Shown piece by piece: positions 5,475 to 5,780 of a DNA stretch of 5,780 nt. The notes beneath the pieces are model-generated. The model ran no database searches. It saw nothing but the letters and a program-made list of their open reading frames with translations, and was not told the DNA's origin. Source of the DNA: Chloroflexota bacterium (lineage in GTDB: Bacteria > Chloroflexota > Limnocylindria > Limnocylindrales > CSP1-4); the NCBI GenBank assembly GCA_021777365.1, contig JAJYDP010000346.1, positions 1-5,780 on the forward strand, given 5' to 3'. A program made the translations under genes and the position numbers. Position 1 is the stretch's first letter; the number at the start of each line of letters is the position of its first letter.

Positions 5475-5780
5475 CGCAGCGAGCTCGCGGTCCGGACGAC
5501 CGGCTCCTCCGGCAGCGGGAGCGCTCGACAGCGCTCGAGGAGCTCCGCAACCGGGGCCTCACCGGTGATGACCTGCCCGGTCGGGAACATCGATCCGGGA
5601 TGGACGGCGTTCTTCAGGCGCAGCTCCACCGGATCCATCTGCAGCGCCCGGGCGAGCTTCTCCATCTGAGACTCGTAGGCGAAGCAGGGCTGGGGCGAGC
5701 CGAACCCGCGCATGGCGCCGCAGGGAGGGTTGTTCGTGTAGACGGCGGTCGCCTCGATCAGGGCGTTGGGCACCTCGTAC
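5357..5780 (-). CDS. Xanthine dehydrogenase family molybdopterin-binding subunit, upstream part (partial, frameshifted)
   Basis: The frame enters from the right edge (first whole codon 5777-5779) and encodes YEVPNALIEATAVYTNNP, then PCGAMRGFGSPQPCFAYESQ. The RGFGxPQ element is the cofactor-binding motif of the family. MDPVELRLKNAV and the GSMFPTGQVITGEAPVAELL block follow, all typical of the family. Homology continues to about PLPEEPV and then stops at a run of six G (5470-5475). Beyond it this frame gives about 38 unrelated residues to a TGA at 5357-5359, while the family sequence resumes in the other frame. The gene's 5' end and the N-terminal 300 or so residues lie outside the window, as large subunits in this family are usually 750-800 residues. 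Together the two pieces would give 477 residues if one base were restored. As it stands the gene is either a pseudogene or carries a sequencing indel. Confidence 0.85.
   Translation of the reverse strand, partial: YEVPNALIEATAVYTNNPPCGAMRGFGSPQPCFAYESQMEKLARALQMDPVELRLKNAVHPGSMFPTGQVITGEAPVAELLERCRALPLPEEPVVRTASSLRGAWATSPMARGFGEGSDTRWGSRTSATAKGSTTPARRG
5470..5475 (-). other. Frameshift site at a six-G run in the molybdoenzyme gene
   Basis: On the minus strand the run reads CTG CGG GGG GCC TGG in the upstream frame. With seven G instead of six it becomes CTG CGG GGG GGC CTG GGC AAC, giving LRGGLGN and continuing into the conserved block without a stop. The total from the window edge then becomes an exact codon multiple. 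Both frames are open around the site, so the exact position is inferred from where homology switches and from the homopolymer. Confidence 0.75.

Noticed and set aside
5465..5480. Programmed -1 ribosomal frameshift at the G-run
   Set aside because: The zero-frame context CTG CGG GGG GCC does not form a good X XXY YYZ heptamer, and six G is short for transcriptional slippage; an indel is simpler.
4647..5669. Plus-strand open frame of 340 codons opposite the molybdoenzyme gene
   Set aside because: His/Asp/Arg-rich shadow; the minus strand carries unmistakable molybdoenzyme motifs.

Overview
This is a GC-rich window (roughly 70% G+C by eye) from a bacterium. The codon use, with strongly G/C-ending third positions, and the gene families suggest a high-GC lineage such as Chloroflexota or Actinomycetota. 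No phylogenetic marker is present, so this placement is an inference. There are no RNA genes, insertion sequences, CRISPR arrays or tRNAs.

Layout. The left edge (1-74) holds what looks like the last codons of an upstream plus-strand gene. Five plus-strand genes then follow with short gaps and read as one probable operon: a DUF169 family protein (140-865), an OsmC-like protein (936-1376, or 870-1376 with an earlier start), a UspA-type universal stress protein (1439-1900), a two-domain ChrA/CHR family transporter (1900-3192, overlapping the stress-protein stop by one base) and a fusion of a two-cluster [4Fe-4S] ferredoxin with a ferredoxin-NAD(P)+ reductase-type flavoprotein (3240-4343). Good Shine-Dalgarno sequences precede four of the five. 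The transporter has none and is probably translated by coupling to the stress-protein gene. Two intergenic inverted repeats (1402-1425 and 3195-3218) sit between operon genes.

The right quarter (4347-5780) is on the minus strand and converges on the operon with only three bases between stop codons. It encodes the C-terminal part of a xanthine dehydrogenase/aldehyde oxidase family molybdopterin-binding subunit, and its 5' end lies beyond the window. Its reading frame is broken: the N-terminal and C-terminal parts are each clearly homologous to the family but lie in different frames, joining at a run of six G (minus strand) at 5470-5475. One extra G would restore a continuous frame.

How the genes may work together. 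DUF169 has no established biochemical role. OsmC proteins act in thiol or peroxide chemistry, UspA proteins in stress adaptation, CHR proteins in oxyanion (chromate or similar) transport, and the ferredoxin-reductase fusion moves electrons between NAD(P)H, FAD and iron-sulfur clusters. A redox or oxyanion-stress module is a reasonable reading but is not proven by sequence. The most notable points are the frameshift in the molybdoenzyme, the loss of the second conserved cysteine in the OsmC-like protein, and the ferredoxin-reductase fusion next to a CHR transporter.
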